Source: CAYMEK01 sp964389305
Lineage (GTDB): Bacteria > Spirochaetota > Spirochaetia > SZUA-6 > DRHE01
DNA: 64,000 nucleotides
Reading direction: 5' to 3'
Assembly: GCA_964389305.1 (NCBI GenBank)
Contig: CAYMEK010000018.1
Coordinates: 1-64,000 of the forward strand
Under the pieces are notes generated by a model that was not told where the DNA came from, did not search any database, and saw only the letters and a program-made list of their open reading frames with translations. The position numbers were made by a program, and so were the translations under genes. Each line of letters begins with the position of its first letter. Position 1 is the stretch's first letter. Below, one piece after another: positions 52,501 through 61,272 of this stretch.

Positions 52501-54906
52501 ATCGATATCCACTACGTGGTGTTCGACAACGCCGGCAACGGGCACCACTACCTGCAGCCCGGCTTCATCAAGAACCACAAGCCTGTGATCGACAGCCTGG
52601 TGGTGGGAAGCGACGTGGACATGAGCGGCTCCGTGGAAGCCGATGAGCAGTTTTCCTACGACGGGGTGTTCTCGGCCCGCAACCGCCTGTACATCCAGAT
52701 CAACGCCAGCGACAACGATCCTCCGGGATTGAGTTATGCTGTGTATCATGATCCGGGCGGGGCCAATACGCTGGTCTCCACCGACGCCAGCGAGGAGATC
52801 GACATCTCGGGGTACGGCGACGGAGCCACCGATTTTCTCTGCCGGGTGACCGACAGCGACGGAATCGTGGTGGATGCCACTATTGATGTAAGTGTCGAGA
52901 ACCTGGACACGGTGGACCCGGCTATCTCTATATACGCTCTGACCCAAGACGATGTGGTGGCCGGACACCTCGAGCAAGACGGCGACAGCCTCCACGACGG
53001 GACGGATGCGGACGTGAGCGGGACAATTACCTTAACCGGCAGCAGCAGCGACAATCAACGGATTCAGTCGATCACCGTTACTATCGATGATTTCGATGCC
53101 GGTTCCGGTACGGGAATCGAACGCACCGTGGCTTCCTGGTCAGGCACCGTCGATGAGCTGGTTTCCTCCGATCCGGCTCATTTCGTAATCGACTCCCAGA
53201 GCCTGGATGAGGCCGACGGGCATCAAGTTAGCTGGAGCTATACCTGGAATACGGCCGCTATTACCGGTTCGGCAAGGAACAACATCGATATCCTTTTCAA
53301 GGCGAGTGATTTTGGTCCTAATACCGCTACCGATACCATGACCGTGGATGTGGTGCCCTATATCTCGGGAATTGTGAGAACCTTCAATACCCAACGATCT
53401 AAGTACGGGAAATTTCAGGTTCAAGAGGGCGAGACCGGGATAACGATAAACGGCTACAATCTGGCGGAGACGGGCACCAATTGGGCCAGGGTCTATAATT
53501 CGGCCGGCAGCGCCTACGACGATGTGATCGTCACCGCTTCCGGCTCACCCTACACCAGCTTCACCATTTCCCTGGCCGGTGTCACGCATTCGGGCTGGCT
53601 GAGACTGGCGGTGAATGGCGTAGAGGCGATAAACAACAGTAATGACAATACCCTGGAGGCCAACAAAGAGGATGACGGCAGCGGCTTGGCCAACACCAGA
53701 TGGACCGATGACAGGTACCTGCGGGTCTGGGCGGTGGGAAATATGTTCAATCAGAGCGGAGACCCCCAACACCCGAGCATGAGCGTCGATTCGAATGGAA
53801 CGCTGTACGGCTCCTGGACCAACAGCGCGACCTCAAGGGCCTACTATGCAACAACCGCAGCGAGAACCACGTTCTTCGAGAAATACGATCCGCCGGAATA
53901 TACCGACATATATATAGATTCAAATAATAATCTCAACATCGCCTACCTGGCCAACTATTTCAACGGAGCCAATAGCTGGGGGTTTTTGAGCCTGTGGAAC
54001 GAGGAGGCGCCGAATCAAAACAGCTACGACAACTATGACGCCTATCTATTCGAGTGGCTCGGAGCCGACGACATGCTGTTTCAATTCCAGAGGCCACGGG
54101 TAGTTAGAAGCGAAGACAACCTACATCTGGCGTATTACGACTTGAACGAGAAGACGTTGAAATACGCCTATGTGGAAAACGCTGACCAGACTACGAGAAA
54201 CCACAGCGACTGGAACGGCTCAGGCGTCCACGCCCATCTGAACCTGGATGGAGGGGAAGCCCAGCCTGCCGGCAACGGGCAATCGGGACCTTTGACTGCC
54301 TTGGCCGGGGAGTATATGGCCATCGATATCGATGAGAACGGATGTCCGGTGATCATGTACTACGACATTTCCCATCAGACCTTGAAACTAGCCTATTCGG
54401 GTTCCGCGATCCCCACCGCCTATGGGAACTGGACGATCCAGACGGTATTCAAAGCCGATGACCCCAACAGGAGCTTTGTGGGTAAATACATAACCATGAA
54501 AATAGACTCCGGCGGTAATATCCATGCGGCCTGCAGCAGAACATCAACTGGGAGTCTGATATATCTGTACGCCCCTGACGCCGACGGAGCCGATTACAGC
54601 TTCGATTATAGCGTGGAAGTCGATACCGAAGGCGCAGTAGGCACCTGGGCGGATATTACCCTGAATGGAACCACTCCCTACATTTCTTATCTGAACAATT
54701 CCATGATAGGAACATTCGACGGGTTGAAGATGGCCTACTACGACGGGAGTCTAGGCGAATGGGAACACGAAATCGTGCCCATTATTACCGGGATCACCGA
54801 GAACCGAACCAACGTGGAGTACAGGAAGGGCGCCGTGAATTGGCTGATTGCCATCGGATATGCCAGTAGCAACTTTGATATTGTATATCTGAAGCCTGAA
54901 GAATAG
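49570..54906 (+). CDS. Giant lipoprotein with Ig-like repeats and propeller-like tail
   Basis: A 1778-residue lipoprotein. The signal ends at lipobox VVFFTC (Cys near residue 24). Ig-like repeats of Big_7 type fill residues about 40-1100, each built like VEITSPAQGSYHNGDILVQG, then GVTSVKVSTDGG and DGSRTIKVMAQD. Near residues 1270-1370 an IPT/TIG-like unit appears (GETGITINGYNLAE). The last 400 residues look beta-propeller-like (MSVDSNGTLYGSWTNSATSR, MAIDIDENGCPVIMYYDI). It should be anchored on the outer or periplasmic membrane face. GGGAGAGG precedes the ATG. The next gene, of the same architecture, starts 16 bases later, so they are cotranscribed and may form one structure. Confidence 0.82.
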   Translation: MNGNRKHTSIIILLASISVVFFTCKNPFTRVGLGDEVDLDVPDLSIDSHENGDFVSFVDGDFEIYGRYADDIEVASVTISFDGGDSFASTELDSKNRKWSFLVRQADGYTDGEKELIIQATDTSDKVIEKRLFLFFDTAPPLVLVTVPYEYEYAPPLQKNTFNGEFSLKGEAADSFGIKRVTVDVYDSPMGASDPLQSYTAAGTASWTALIDSTDLTIGSAEFVFLVTAEDNAGNSNTYVYNYKDVCEANDPDPITVEQLYDIEQGTDLGLGITPASLPGYRKYHDPGENPKFTLQIDQAEDLPQFVVSNPDESSPPDQNILGASANGIGLVEDDDGVSVSSIEICIDGGGWVSPTQTVPASGSALSVRWQHDLSGLSEGLHTIQVQAQDVGTKSNSSAEVGFFVDLGAPSVEITSPAQGSYHNGDILVQGTASDTQGVTSVKVSTDGGADYYDATDTGGGFSTWQYSAAVPGDGLTDGSRTIKVMAQDGSAKIAYTNLQVIIDTQDPSVSFLTPANSSTVNGEVLLRGTAADNTQISKVELKVGKNDPWIEMSGTYNWEYAIDSVSYANATHADETPPGSDVWRLNIRARATDTAGNVTELTNYNLFIDNDLDKPTVNVISPLDGQNLGGSVLVSGTAFDDDAVHHVEMKLDLNHDGDFLDQIDLNGDFDTLDDFEDEQQWYTVSGTTTWTQNLNTAGELYQTEPGHDGQVTIRVRAVDTKDGLTPGLAGNYQELTIHFDDTIPRLENVSHSSGDYVKGIFNLTADVLDDIRVDEIYISYDGGVNYDDVLNDPTYAGTFVQNDINDYDIDIPINTIATSSGILYLRLKVVDNANYQKLEYINLNVDNVYPEGIYTGDSLDIYGSGLHSRVQGTATDAESVSGIEQIQVYFVRGASVYNPQTGGTIGVGSTDFGDGNGSVAYTVNPSYKIIIDNRYELGNDSGGNGDGDGYDESLTLAGSTYNWWAEFDSTHIPDGTIDIHYVVFDNAGNGHHYLQPGFIKNHKPVIDSLVVGSDVDMSGSVEADEQFSYDGVFSARNRLYIQINASDNDPPGLSYAVYHDPGGANTLVSTDASEEIDISGYGDGATDFLCRVTDSDGIVVDATIDVSVENLDTVDPAISIYALTQDDVVAGHLEQDGDSLHDGTDADVSGTITLTGSSSDNQRIQSITVTIDDFDAGSGTGIERTVASWSGTVDELVSSDPAHFVIDSQSLDEADGHQVSWSYTWNTAAITGSARNNIDILFKASDFGPNTATDTMTVDVVPYISGIVRTFNTQRSKYGKFQVQEGETGITINGYNLAETGTNWARVYNSAGSAYDDVIVTASGSPYTSFTISLAGVTHSGWLRLAVNGVEAINNSNDNTLEANKEDDGSGLANTRWTDDRYLRVWAVGNMFNQSGDPQHPSMSVDSNGTLYGSWTNSATSRAYYATTAARTTFFEKYDPPEYTDIYIDSNNNLNIAYLANYFNGANSWGFLSLWNEEAPNQNSYDNYDAYLFEWLGADDMLFQFQRPRVVRSEDNLHLAYYDLNEKTLKYAYVENADQTTRNHSDWNGSGVHAHLNLDGGEAQPAGNGQSGPLTALAGEYMAIDIDENGCPVIMYYDISHQTLKLAYSGSAIPTAYGNWTIQTVFKADDPNRSFVGKYITMKIDSGGNIHAACSRTSTGSLIYLYAPDADGADYSFDYSVEVDTEGAVGTWADITLNGTTPYISYLNNSMIGTFDGLKMAYYDGSLGEWEHEIVPIITGITENRTNVEYRKGAVNWLIAIGYASSNFDIVYLKPEE

Positions 54907-54922
54907 ATGAGTAGGAGAGAGG

Positions 54923-57900
54923 ATGAAACGACCAGCCCCGCTGTTCATAGTCTTGTTCCTCCTGGGCGCACGCTTCGCCCTGTTCGGATTAGGCGATCCG
55001 GAGGCGGGGGATTTCCAGGAAGTCAACGGGTTGGAGAACTGGGACCACCGGATCGATCTGTCAGGCTACCAGGAGGGCAAGTATAACCTGATCATCCGCG
55101 GCAGCGATGCCGCCGGGAACCTGGCCTATGAGGGCCCCTACAACATCTTTGTCGACCCGGCTTCGGATCTGCCGGTGGTACGTATCGCCAATCCGGCAGA
55201 AGGAATGCGGGTGGGAGGCAGCCTGAACGTGGTGGGCGCCTGCGTCGATGACGACGGAGTTCGTCAGGTGCAGGTATGCATCGACGACGGAGAGCCCCGG
55301 ACCGCCGAGGGAGGCGAGTTTTGGTCGCTGCGTTTCGATCTGGAGGGCTTCGACGACGGGCAGCACAGCGTGAGCGCCTGGGGCGTGGATATCAACGGCA
55401 ACAGCGGCGAGAGCCAATCGGTTGGCTTTTATCTGGACAGGCGCTCGCCGGTCATCCGGATCAGCTCCCATGCCAGCGGCGCGCTGGTATCCGGTAAGGT
55501 GACCCTCGAGGGTCTGGTTACCGATCGGAACGGGGTCAGCAGCCTGGAAGTCAGCTCCGATGGCGGGGACACTTACCTGCCTCTGAAGCTGTCCCGCGAC
55601 AAGGAAAAGCAGCACTGCGGGTTTTCGCACAGCATCGACACGGAAGCGCTGGCCGACGGCCCGCAGGTCTTCTGGTTCCGGGCTATCGACGAGACCGGCT
55701 CGGTCTCTCAGACCGCTTTCCTGATGTTTGTCAACAATGAGCAACCGTATCTCGAGCTTCTATATCCTCCGGATGAGTCGGAGGTGAGCGGCCGGGTGGT
55801 GGTGAGCGGCCGCGCCTACGACCGGATCGGTCTGAGGTCGCTCGGCTTCGACCTGGATGGAGGCGAGGGAGGAGAGGTCGAGCTGGTACCCGGGAATCCC
55901 TTTTGGACCCGGGAGCTCGATCTGTCCGGAAGAAAAGCGGGAGCCGTCCAGGTTGTCTTTACCCTGGAGAACCTGACCGGCAACCGCAGCTCCATGAAGC
56001 TGCGGTTGAAAATAGATCCGGACTCGGATAGGCCGCGGCTTCAGCTCGCCACTCCGACAGAGGGCTCGCTTCACTCCGGCCCGCCGGTGGCCAGCGGCTT
56101 CGTGAGGGACGAGGACGGGGTGCAGAGCGTGGAATATGCGGTAGATGGCTCCGGCTTCGAATCGGCGGCGGCCGGAGAGGCCTTTCGTTTCACCCTCGAC
56201 GCACTGGAGCCGGGCCGGCACACCCTCAGCATGCGGGCCGTGGACCTGCACGGGACCGCCGGTGAAACCGAAGAGGTTGACTTTATCGTCACCGGCCCCC
56301 CGCCGCGGATCGAGATCACTGAGGTCGAGGGAGGGGAAACGCCTGAGCTTTTCCAGCCGGGGTACCTCATCGGCTCCGGACAAAAGGCGAGGCTCGGTGG
56401 ACAGATCCTTTTTTCGGGCGATGCGGTCAAGGCGGAGTACAGCTTCGGGGCTCAGGAGCACAGGAACCTGGCGCTGCGCAAGGGTGGGGAGTCCGGGAAG
56501 AGGTACTTCGAGCTGGCCGTTCCGGGCGAGCTTCCTCCCGGCCGGGTGGACCTGTCGATCCGGGCGACCGACGCCTTCGATCAGGTCGCTGAATACCGAA
56601 GCTTCTTTTTCGCCGAAAAGGTCGAATCAGCAGACCGTATCATCTTCCAGGATGCTCGCCTGCGGGAGGACGGCAGCATTGTCTTCTCCGATGAGACCCC
56701 GCTTTACGGCTACGCCGGCAGCGGGCCGCTCCGTTCGCTGGCTCTCGATCCGCCCACGGAGCTGGTTCAGATAAGGGCCGAAGGGGCCCTGGTGCTCATC
56801 GAGCCTGCGGGCGCCGGGATCAGCGAGCCCACGGTGGTGAGGGCCACGACTGCGGGGGGAAGATCCGTAAGCTCCCTGCCGCTGCGATTTGTCACAGACA
56901 GGCAGCCGCCGGCATTGGAGATCGAGCAGCCCCTGGTGGGATTGTGGACCGCGGACACGCTCCTGCTCGAAGGGACCGCCACCGATGCCAGCGGAATCCG
57001 GAGAATCGAATATTCCCTGGACCGCGGCGATACCTTCCTGCCTGTAGAGCGCGGCGACAGTGAGAATAGCGCCAGGTTCTCGAAAAGTGTTTCGCTGGCC
57101 GCTTTGAGCGACGGACCGTTCCTGCTGCTGGTGCGGGCCGTGGACCGGGCGGACAACCAGGCGCTGCAGTCGATACCCGTCTACAAAGACACGGTAGCAC
57201 CGTTGCCGGTGCTCCTCGCACCCGGGGCGCAGGACGAGCTTAACGGCCTGATCTCCCTGGTGGGCCGTGTAGAGGAGGAGGGAAGGGTGCAGCGTATCGA
57301 GTTCAGCGATGACGGGGAAAGCTTCCGGGAGATCGGAGAAGGGCGCCATTTCGTCTTCGACCTGAACCTCTCCGCCTACGAAACGCTGCCGGAGAGCTTC
57401 ACCCTGCGGGCGGTGGACGCCGCCGGCAACCAGGGAATCCTCACCCCCTCCTTGGATGTGAACCGCGAAGTGGACAAGCCGGTGGTCCAGATCCAGATAC
57501 CCGCCCAGGGAGAGCTGATAAAGAACGACTTCACCATCTCCGGGATGGTCTTTGACGACGATCAGGTGGCCGGCATTTCCTACCGCCTGGACGAAGGAGA
57601 GTTCCGCAGCCTGCAGCCTGCCCACCAGTTCAGCATCCCCGTCGCGATCGAGGACATTACGGACAACGAACACCGTGTCGAAGTGATTGCGGAGGACAGC
57701 GGCGGAGTGAAGAGCGACCTCGCGGTCACAACCTTCATGGTCTCGACCTCGGAACCGGAGTCCTTGCTGCTCAGTCCCGGAGTCGAGGAGCAGGTACGAG
57801 GGGTGATCGATCTCAGGGGTGAGAGCCGCGACCCGAACGGCATCGAGGAGGTCTTCGTTTCCCTGGATAACGGGCACAGCTTTCAGGAAATGCAGGGAGC

Positions 57901-59686
57901 CGAGCAGTGGAGCTACCGGCTGGACAGCAGCCTGCTGGCCGACGGGACGCATGCCGTTTTGATCAAGGCGGTAGACTGCACGGGAACCGAGGGTCTCTAC
58001 ACCACCACGATAAACGTGGACAACCAGGCTCCGCAGATTATCCTGGATACTCCCTCCGACGGCCAGCTGTTTACCCGCAGCCTGAAAATGGACGGCCGGG
58101 CCGCCGACAACATCGCTTTGGTTTCCCTCACGGCCAGGCTGATTCCAGCCTCCACCGGGGAGGCGCCGGATTTAGGAGAAAGGCGGGATTCCAGTGAAGG
58201 ACGGGATTCCGATGCGGAGCAGACATCCGGCGAAGTGCCATCCCCCGGCGGCCAAAATCCGGGGCTTACTGCCCCTCCCGACAGGCGGGAGTTTGCCCTG
58301 TCCACCGAGGGGCTGATCGGGAGCGAGCTGGACATCGCCTCGCTTCCCGCCGGCTGGTACAACCTGAGCCTCGAGGCCGTTGATGCGGCCGGAAACGTGA
58401 GCCATGTTTCCCGCAATATCCGGATCGAAGAGCCAGCGGCCGTCGAGAGGATCGAGCTGATGTTCCCGGCCGACGGCGCTGAGATGAGCGGCTTTTTCGA
58501 CATCAGCGGACGGGTTGTCTCCGAAGCCCGGCCCGAAAGCGTCGTGGTACTGATCGACGGAGCGGCGCTCGACACCGTGCCGGTGAACGAGAGGGGGTAC
58601 TTCTGCCTGGCGGCGGGTCCCGAGCGCATCACCGTGGGTACCCATACGGTACAGGCGCAGGAACAGAGCAGCGGAGAGCCCCGCCTGCGCTCCGAGGAGC
58701 GCAGGGTCCGCTATCTACGCACCGGACCGTGGGTGACCATAACCAGCTTCGAGAACGGAGATTTCGTGAGCGGACGTCCCCTGCTCGCCGGCGAGGCGGG
58801 CTACTTGCCCGACCCGGTCGAGCAGGACGGGGAGGGAGCCAAAGGAAAACGAGGCCGTCAGCCGGAGGAGCAAAAGGTACAGAGGGTGGAGGTGAGCTTC
58901 GACAACGGAAACACCTTCCACAAGGCCGATGGCAAGGAATCCTGGCGTCTGCGCCTGGAAACCCAGGAGCTGGCCAACGGCCCGCTGCGTGTCCTGGTCG
59001 TGGCAACCTTCGGGAACGGCGAGAGCGCGATTGCCAAAACGCAGCTGCAGGTGGACACCCGGCCTCCTGAGATAACCCTGCTCAGTCCCGAGGAGGGCAG
59101 GCGCTTCAACGACCAGCTCGAGCTTCTCGGAACCGCCAGCGACGAGGCCGGTCTGGAGCGTATCGAGATAAGCCTGAGAGAGGGCGACAAGAGACGCTAC
59201 GGAGTGCCTAAGTTCATTCAAGGTCTGTACCTGGACGTTCACGCCATGGGCGCAACCTACGCGGATGTCGGGCTGGGGTTGAGCTTCTTCGATGACAACG
59301 TCAAGCTACAGGTTCAGGCCGGATTCTCCCCTCCCGGGCGCTTCTCCGGGCTGGTGATGGGCGCCAAGCTGCTGGCCAATATCGCCACGGTTCCGTTCAG
59401 CTACTTCTTCGGGCCTTCCTGGGAATTCTTCTCCATGTCCCTGGCCTTGGGAGCCAACTTTTCCTACTTCACCATGTCCGAAGACCGGGTCGCCTTTACC
59501 AAAGACGGTCTGGTTCTGGCCGCGGTGGTCGGCCAGCTCGAGTTTGCCCGCTTTCGGGTCCCCGACTGGCGGTTGTTTCATACCTACTCGCTGTACTCCG
59601 AAGTTCAGCTGTGGTTCATATCTTCGGATGTGGAGGCCGGTCTGGCCGGCCGTCTCAGCTTCGGCCTCAGGATAGGACTTCTGTAA
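54923..59686 (+). CDS. Giant Ig-repeat protein ending in a beta-barrel-like domain
   Basis: A 1587-residue exported protein with a short signal (LFIVLFLLGARFALFGL). About twelve Ig-like repeats follow, each opening like VRIANPAEGMRVGGSLNVVG or ITLLSPEEGRRFNDQLELLG and ending in a DGQHSVSAWGVD-type strand. The last 170 residues are different: alternating strands (VDVHAMGATYADVGLGLSF, VQAGFSPPG, FGPSWEFFSMSLALGANFSYF, LQLWFIS-type, and terminal LSFGLRIGLL). They end in a Leu after an aromatic-rich strand, as outer-membrane barrels often do. I infer a surface stalk anchored by a barrel. GGAG precedes the ATG. A low-complexity acidic insert sits near residues 1080-1120. Confidence 0.8.
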   Translation: MKRPAPLFIVLFLLGARFALFGLGDPEAGDFQEVNGLENWDHRIDLSGYQEGKYNLIIRGSDAAGNLAYEGPYNIFVDPASDLPVVRIANPAEGMRVGGSLNVVGACVDDDGVRQVQVCIDDGEPRTAEGGEFWSLRFDLEGFDDGQHSVSAWGVDINGNSGESQSVGFYLDRRSPVIRISSHASGALVSGKVTLEGLVTDRNGVSSLEVSSDGGDTYLPLKLSRDKEKQHCGFSHSIDTEALADGPQVFWFRAIDETGSVSQTAFLMFVNNEQPYLELLYPPDESEVSGRVVVSGRAYDRIGLRSLGFDLDGGEGGEVELVPGNPFWTRELDLSGRKAGAVQVVFTLENLTGNRSSMKLRLKIDPDSDRPRLQLATPTEGSLHSGPPVASGFVRDEDGVQSVEYAVDGSGFESAAAGEAFRFTLDALEPGRHTLSMRAVDLHGTAGETEEVDFIVTGPPPRIEITEVEGGETPELFQPGYLIGSGQKARLGGQILFSGDAVKAEYSFGAQEHRNLALRKGGESGKRYFELAVPGELPPGRVDLSIRATDAFDQVAEYRSFFFAEKVESADRIIFQDARLREDGSIVFSDETPLYGYAGSGPLRSLALDPPTELVQIRAEGALVLIEPAGAGISEPTVVRATTAGGRSVSSLPLRFVTDRQPPALEIEQPLVGLWTADTLLLEGTATDASGIRRIEYSLDRGDTFLPVERGDSENSARFSKSVSLAALSDGPFLLLVRAVDRADNQALQSIPVYKDTVAPLPVLLAPGAQDELNGLISLVGRVEEEGRVQRIEFSDDGESFREIGEGRHFVFDLNLSAYETLPESFTLRAVDAAGNQGILTPSLDVNREVDKPVVQIQIPAQGELIKNDFTISGMVFDDDQVAGISYRLDEGEFRSLQPAHQFSIPVAIEDITDNEHRVEVIAEDSGGVKSDLAVTTFMVSTSEPESLLLSPGVEEQVRGVIDLRGESRDPNGIEEVFVSLDNGHSFQEMQGAEQWSYRLDSSLLADGTHAVLIKAVDCTGTEGLYTTTINVDNQAPQIILDTPSDGQLFTRSLKMDGRAADNIALVSLTARLIPASTGEAPDLGERRDSSEGRDSDAEQTSGEVPSPGGQNPGLTAPPDRREFALSTEGLIGSELDIASLPAGWYNLSLEAVDAAGNVSHVSRNIRIEEPAAVERIELMFPADGAEMSGFFDISGRVVSEARPESVVVLIDGAALDTVPVNERGYFCLAAGPERITVGTHTVQAQEQSSGEPRLRSEERRVRYLRTGPWVTITSFENGDFVSGRPLLAGEAGYLPDPVEQDGEGAKGKRGRQPEEQKVQRVEVSFDNGNTFHKADGKESWRLRLETQELANGPLRVLVVATFGNGESAIAKTQLQVDTRPPEITLLSPEEGRRFNDQLELLGTASDEAGLERIEISLREGDKRRYGVPKFIQGLYLDVHAMGATYADVGLGLSFFDDNVKLQVQAGFSPPGRFSGLVMGAKLLANIATVPFSYFFGPSWEFFSMSLALGANFSYFTMSEDRVAFTKDGLVLAAVVGQLEFARFRVPDWRLFHTYSLYSEVQLWFISSDVEAGLAGRLSFGLRIGLL

Positions 59687-59702
59687 TAAAACGCCCCACC
59701 CC

Positions 59703-59731
59703 TTGTCAAAGTTGAACTATTGTACTATATT
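59703..59731 (+). promoter_or_regulatory. Promoter of the GntR operon
   Basis: TTGTCA (59703-59708), a 17-base spacer and TATATT (59726-59731), 37 bases before the ATG. The region is strongly AT-rich against a GC-rich genome. Confidence 0.7.
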
Positions 59732-59758
59732 ATTATTGTATTAAAACATTAGTACAAT
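59719..59758 (+). promoter_or_regulatory. Three half-sites, likely GntR operator
   Basis: ATTGTACTA (59719-59727), ATTGTATTA (59735-59743) and TAGTACAAT (59750-59758). The outer two are perfect inverted arms. The first overlaps the -10 box, so binding would block transcription. YtrA-type regulators often control their own operon this way. Confidence 0.65.
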
Positions 59759-59767
59759 ATAGGTGGT

Positions 59768-60160
59768 ATGGTGGAAACGGCTTTGACCTTTTCCCTCGAT
59801 GCAACCAACGGGGTGCCTTTCTACAAGCAGATAATTCTGCAGGTCGAGATGGCTATAGCCGACGGCCGGCTGAAGACCGGAGATCAGCTTCCCACCGTTC
59901 GCAGCCTGGCCGTAGACCTGCGGGTCAATCCCAACACGGTGGCCCGGGCTTACAGCGAGCTGGAGATCCGGGGGATCGTCAATACCCAGCAGGGGACCGG
60001 CACCTTCATCAGCGACCAGAAGGTGCAGATCTCCGAGGTGGAGCGGGAGAAGATCCTGGCCGAGATTACCCGCTCCTTCGTCAGCCATGCTTCCTCCTAC
60101 GGATTCACGCTGGCGGAAATCAGCTCGTATCTCGACGAGCTAAACAGGGGAGGTACCTGA
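59768..60160 (+). CDS. GntR-family regulator, YtrA subfamily
   Basis: A 130-residue regulator. The winged helix lies at residues about 15-80: IADGRLKTGDQLPTVRSLAVDLRVNPNTVARAYSELEIRGIV, then the wing TQQGTGTFIS. The effector domain is very short (about 40 residues), the mark of the YtrA branch, which commonly sits in front of ABC transporter genes. That is the case here: slipin, ATPase and two permeases follow. AGGTGG lies before the ATG. It probably represses its own operon through the half-sites upstream. Inducers of this branch include cell-wall antibiotics in Gram-positive bacteria; the signal here is unknown. Confidence 0.93.
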   Translation: MVETALTFSLDATNGVPFYKQIILQVEMAIADGRLKTGDQLPTVRSLAVDLRVNPNTVARAYSELEIRGIVNTQQGTGTFISDQKVQISEVEREKILAEITRSFVSHASSYGFTLAEISSYLDELNRGGT

Positions 60161-60165
60161 AAGCC

Positions 60166-61272
60166 ATGTACCGAGTCAAAGCCTTTGACAGGATACGCAA
60201 CCTGCAGCAGGCCGTGCTGCCCCGGGACTTCCGTCTCAACCCCCTGACCCTGCTGATCCTGGCGCTGTTTCTGGCCGCCGGGGTGGTCTGGCAGCTCGCC
60301 TCCGCAGCGGCGGTGCCGCCGCTGGAGCTGGTCTACATAACCGCGCAGGTGATCGTCGGCGGCGCGCTGCTGATGCTGCTTCCCTCCTGGGCCCTGGTGC
60401 TGGTGCTGGTAGCGGGCCTGGGGATCGGCATGTTCGCCCGCTACGGCGCAGGCCTGACGCCCTTGACCGTCATGATCGGCCTGGGATATTTACTGGCCCC
60501 CTGCTTCCAGATCGCCCACCACTGGGAGAAGGTGGTGATCCTGCGCCTGGGCAGGTTCCACCGCTTGCGGGGCCCCGGGGTGTTCCTGGTCCTTCCCTTC
60601 CTCGACCGGGTGACCCGCTTCGTGGATACCCGCATTCGGGCCACCGACTTCAGCGCCGAGAAGACCATCACCATGGACACCGTGCCGGTGCACGTAGACG
60701 CCCTGGCTTTCTGGATGATCTGGGACGCCACCAAGGCCATCCTCGAGGTGGAGAATTTCCTCGAGGCGGTGGTCCTGTCCGCCCAGACGGCACTGCGCGA
60801 TGCCATCGGCCGGCACGAGCTGGCCGACCTGCTCGCCGAGCGGGAGCGGATCGGCAGGGAGATCCAGCAGGCCCTGGATCGCAAGACCAACCCCTGGGGG
60901 ATCACGATCCTTTCGATCGAGTTCACCGATATCATAATTCCCAAGGAGCTGGAGGACGCCATGAGCAAGCGGGCCCAGGCCGAGAGGGAGCGCCAGTCCC
61001 GTGTTATCCTGGGCACGGCGGAGATCGAGATCTCGGACAAGTTCGTGGAGGCGGCCAAACGCTACCGGGATGACCCCACGGCCCTGCACCTCCGGGGCAT
61101 GAACATGATCTACGAGGGCATCAAGCAGCGGGGAACGATCGTGCTGCTGCCCTCCGGCAGCCTGGCTTCCATGTCTCTGGGGTCGCTGCTCGATGATCTG
61201 GCCCGGGGAAAGACGCCCGGCGGGCCGCCGGCCCCCCCGCCTGAAGGAGAAAAACATGATCAAGATCGATAA
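60166..61272 (+). CDS. Slipin/SPFH band-7 membrane protein
   Basis: A 368-residue membrane protein. Hydrophobic segments occur at about residues 25-45, 50-95 and 100-120. The SPFH domain follows: WEKVVILRLGRFHRLRGPGVFLVLPFLDRV, TRIRATDFSAEKTITMDTVPVHVDALAFWMIWD and LRDAIGRHELADLLAERERIGREIQQALD, with GITILSIEFTDIIIP. Slipins form oligomers that organise membrane microdomains. The C-terminal tail is Pro/Gly-rich. It lies five bases after the GntR gene and overlaps the ABC ATPase start by 17 bases, linking it to the exporter. Confidence 0.9.
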   Translation: MYRVKAFDRIRNLQQAVLPRDFRLNPLTLLILALFLAAGVVWQLASAAAVPPLELVYITAQVIVGGALLMLLPSWALVLVLVAGLGIGMFARYGAGLTPLTVMIGLGYLLAPCFQIAHHWEKVVILRLGRFHRLRGPGVFLVLPFLDRVTRFVDTRIRATDFSAEKTITMDTVPVHVDALAFWMIWDATKAILEVENFLEAVVLSAQTALRDAIGRHELADLLAERERIGREIQQALDRKTNPWGITILSIEFTDIIIPKELEDAMSKRAQAERERQSRVILGTAEIEISDKFVEAAKRYRDDPTALHLRGMNMIYEGIKQRGTIVLLPSGSLASMSLGSLLDDLARGKTPGGPPAPPPEGEKHDQDR

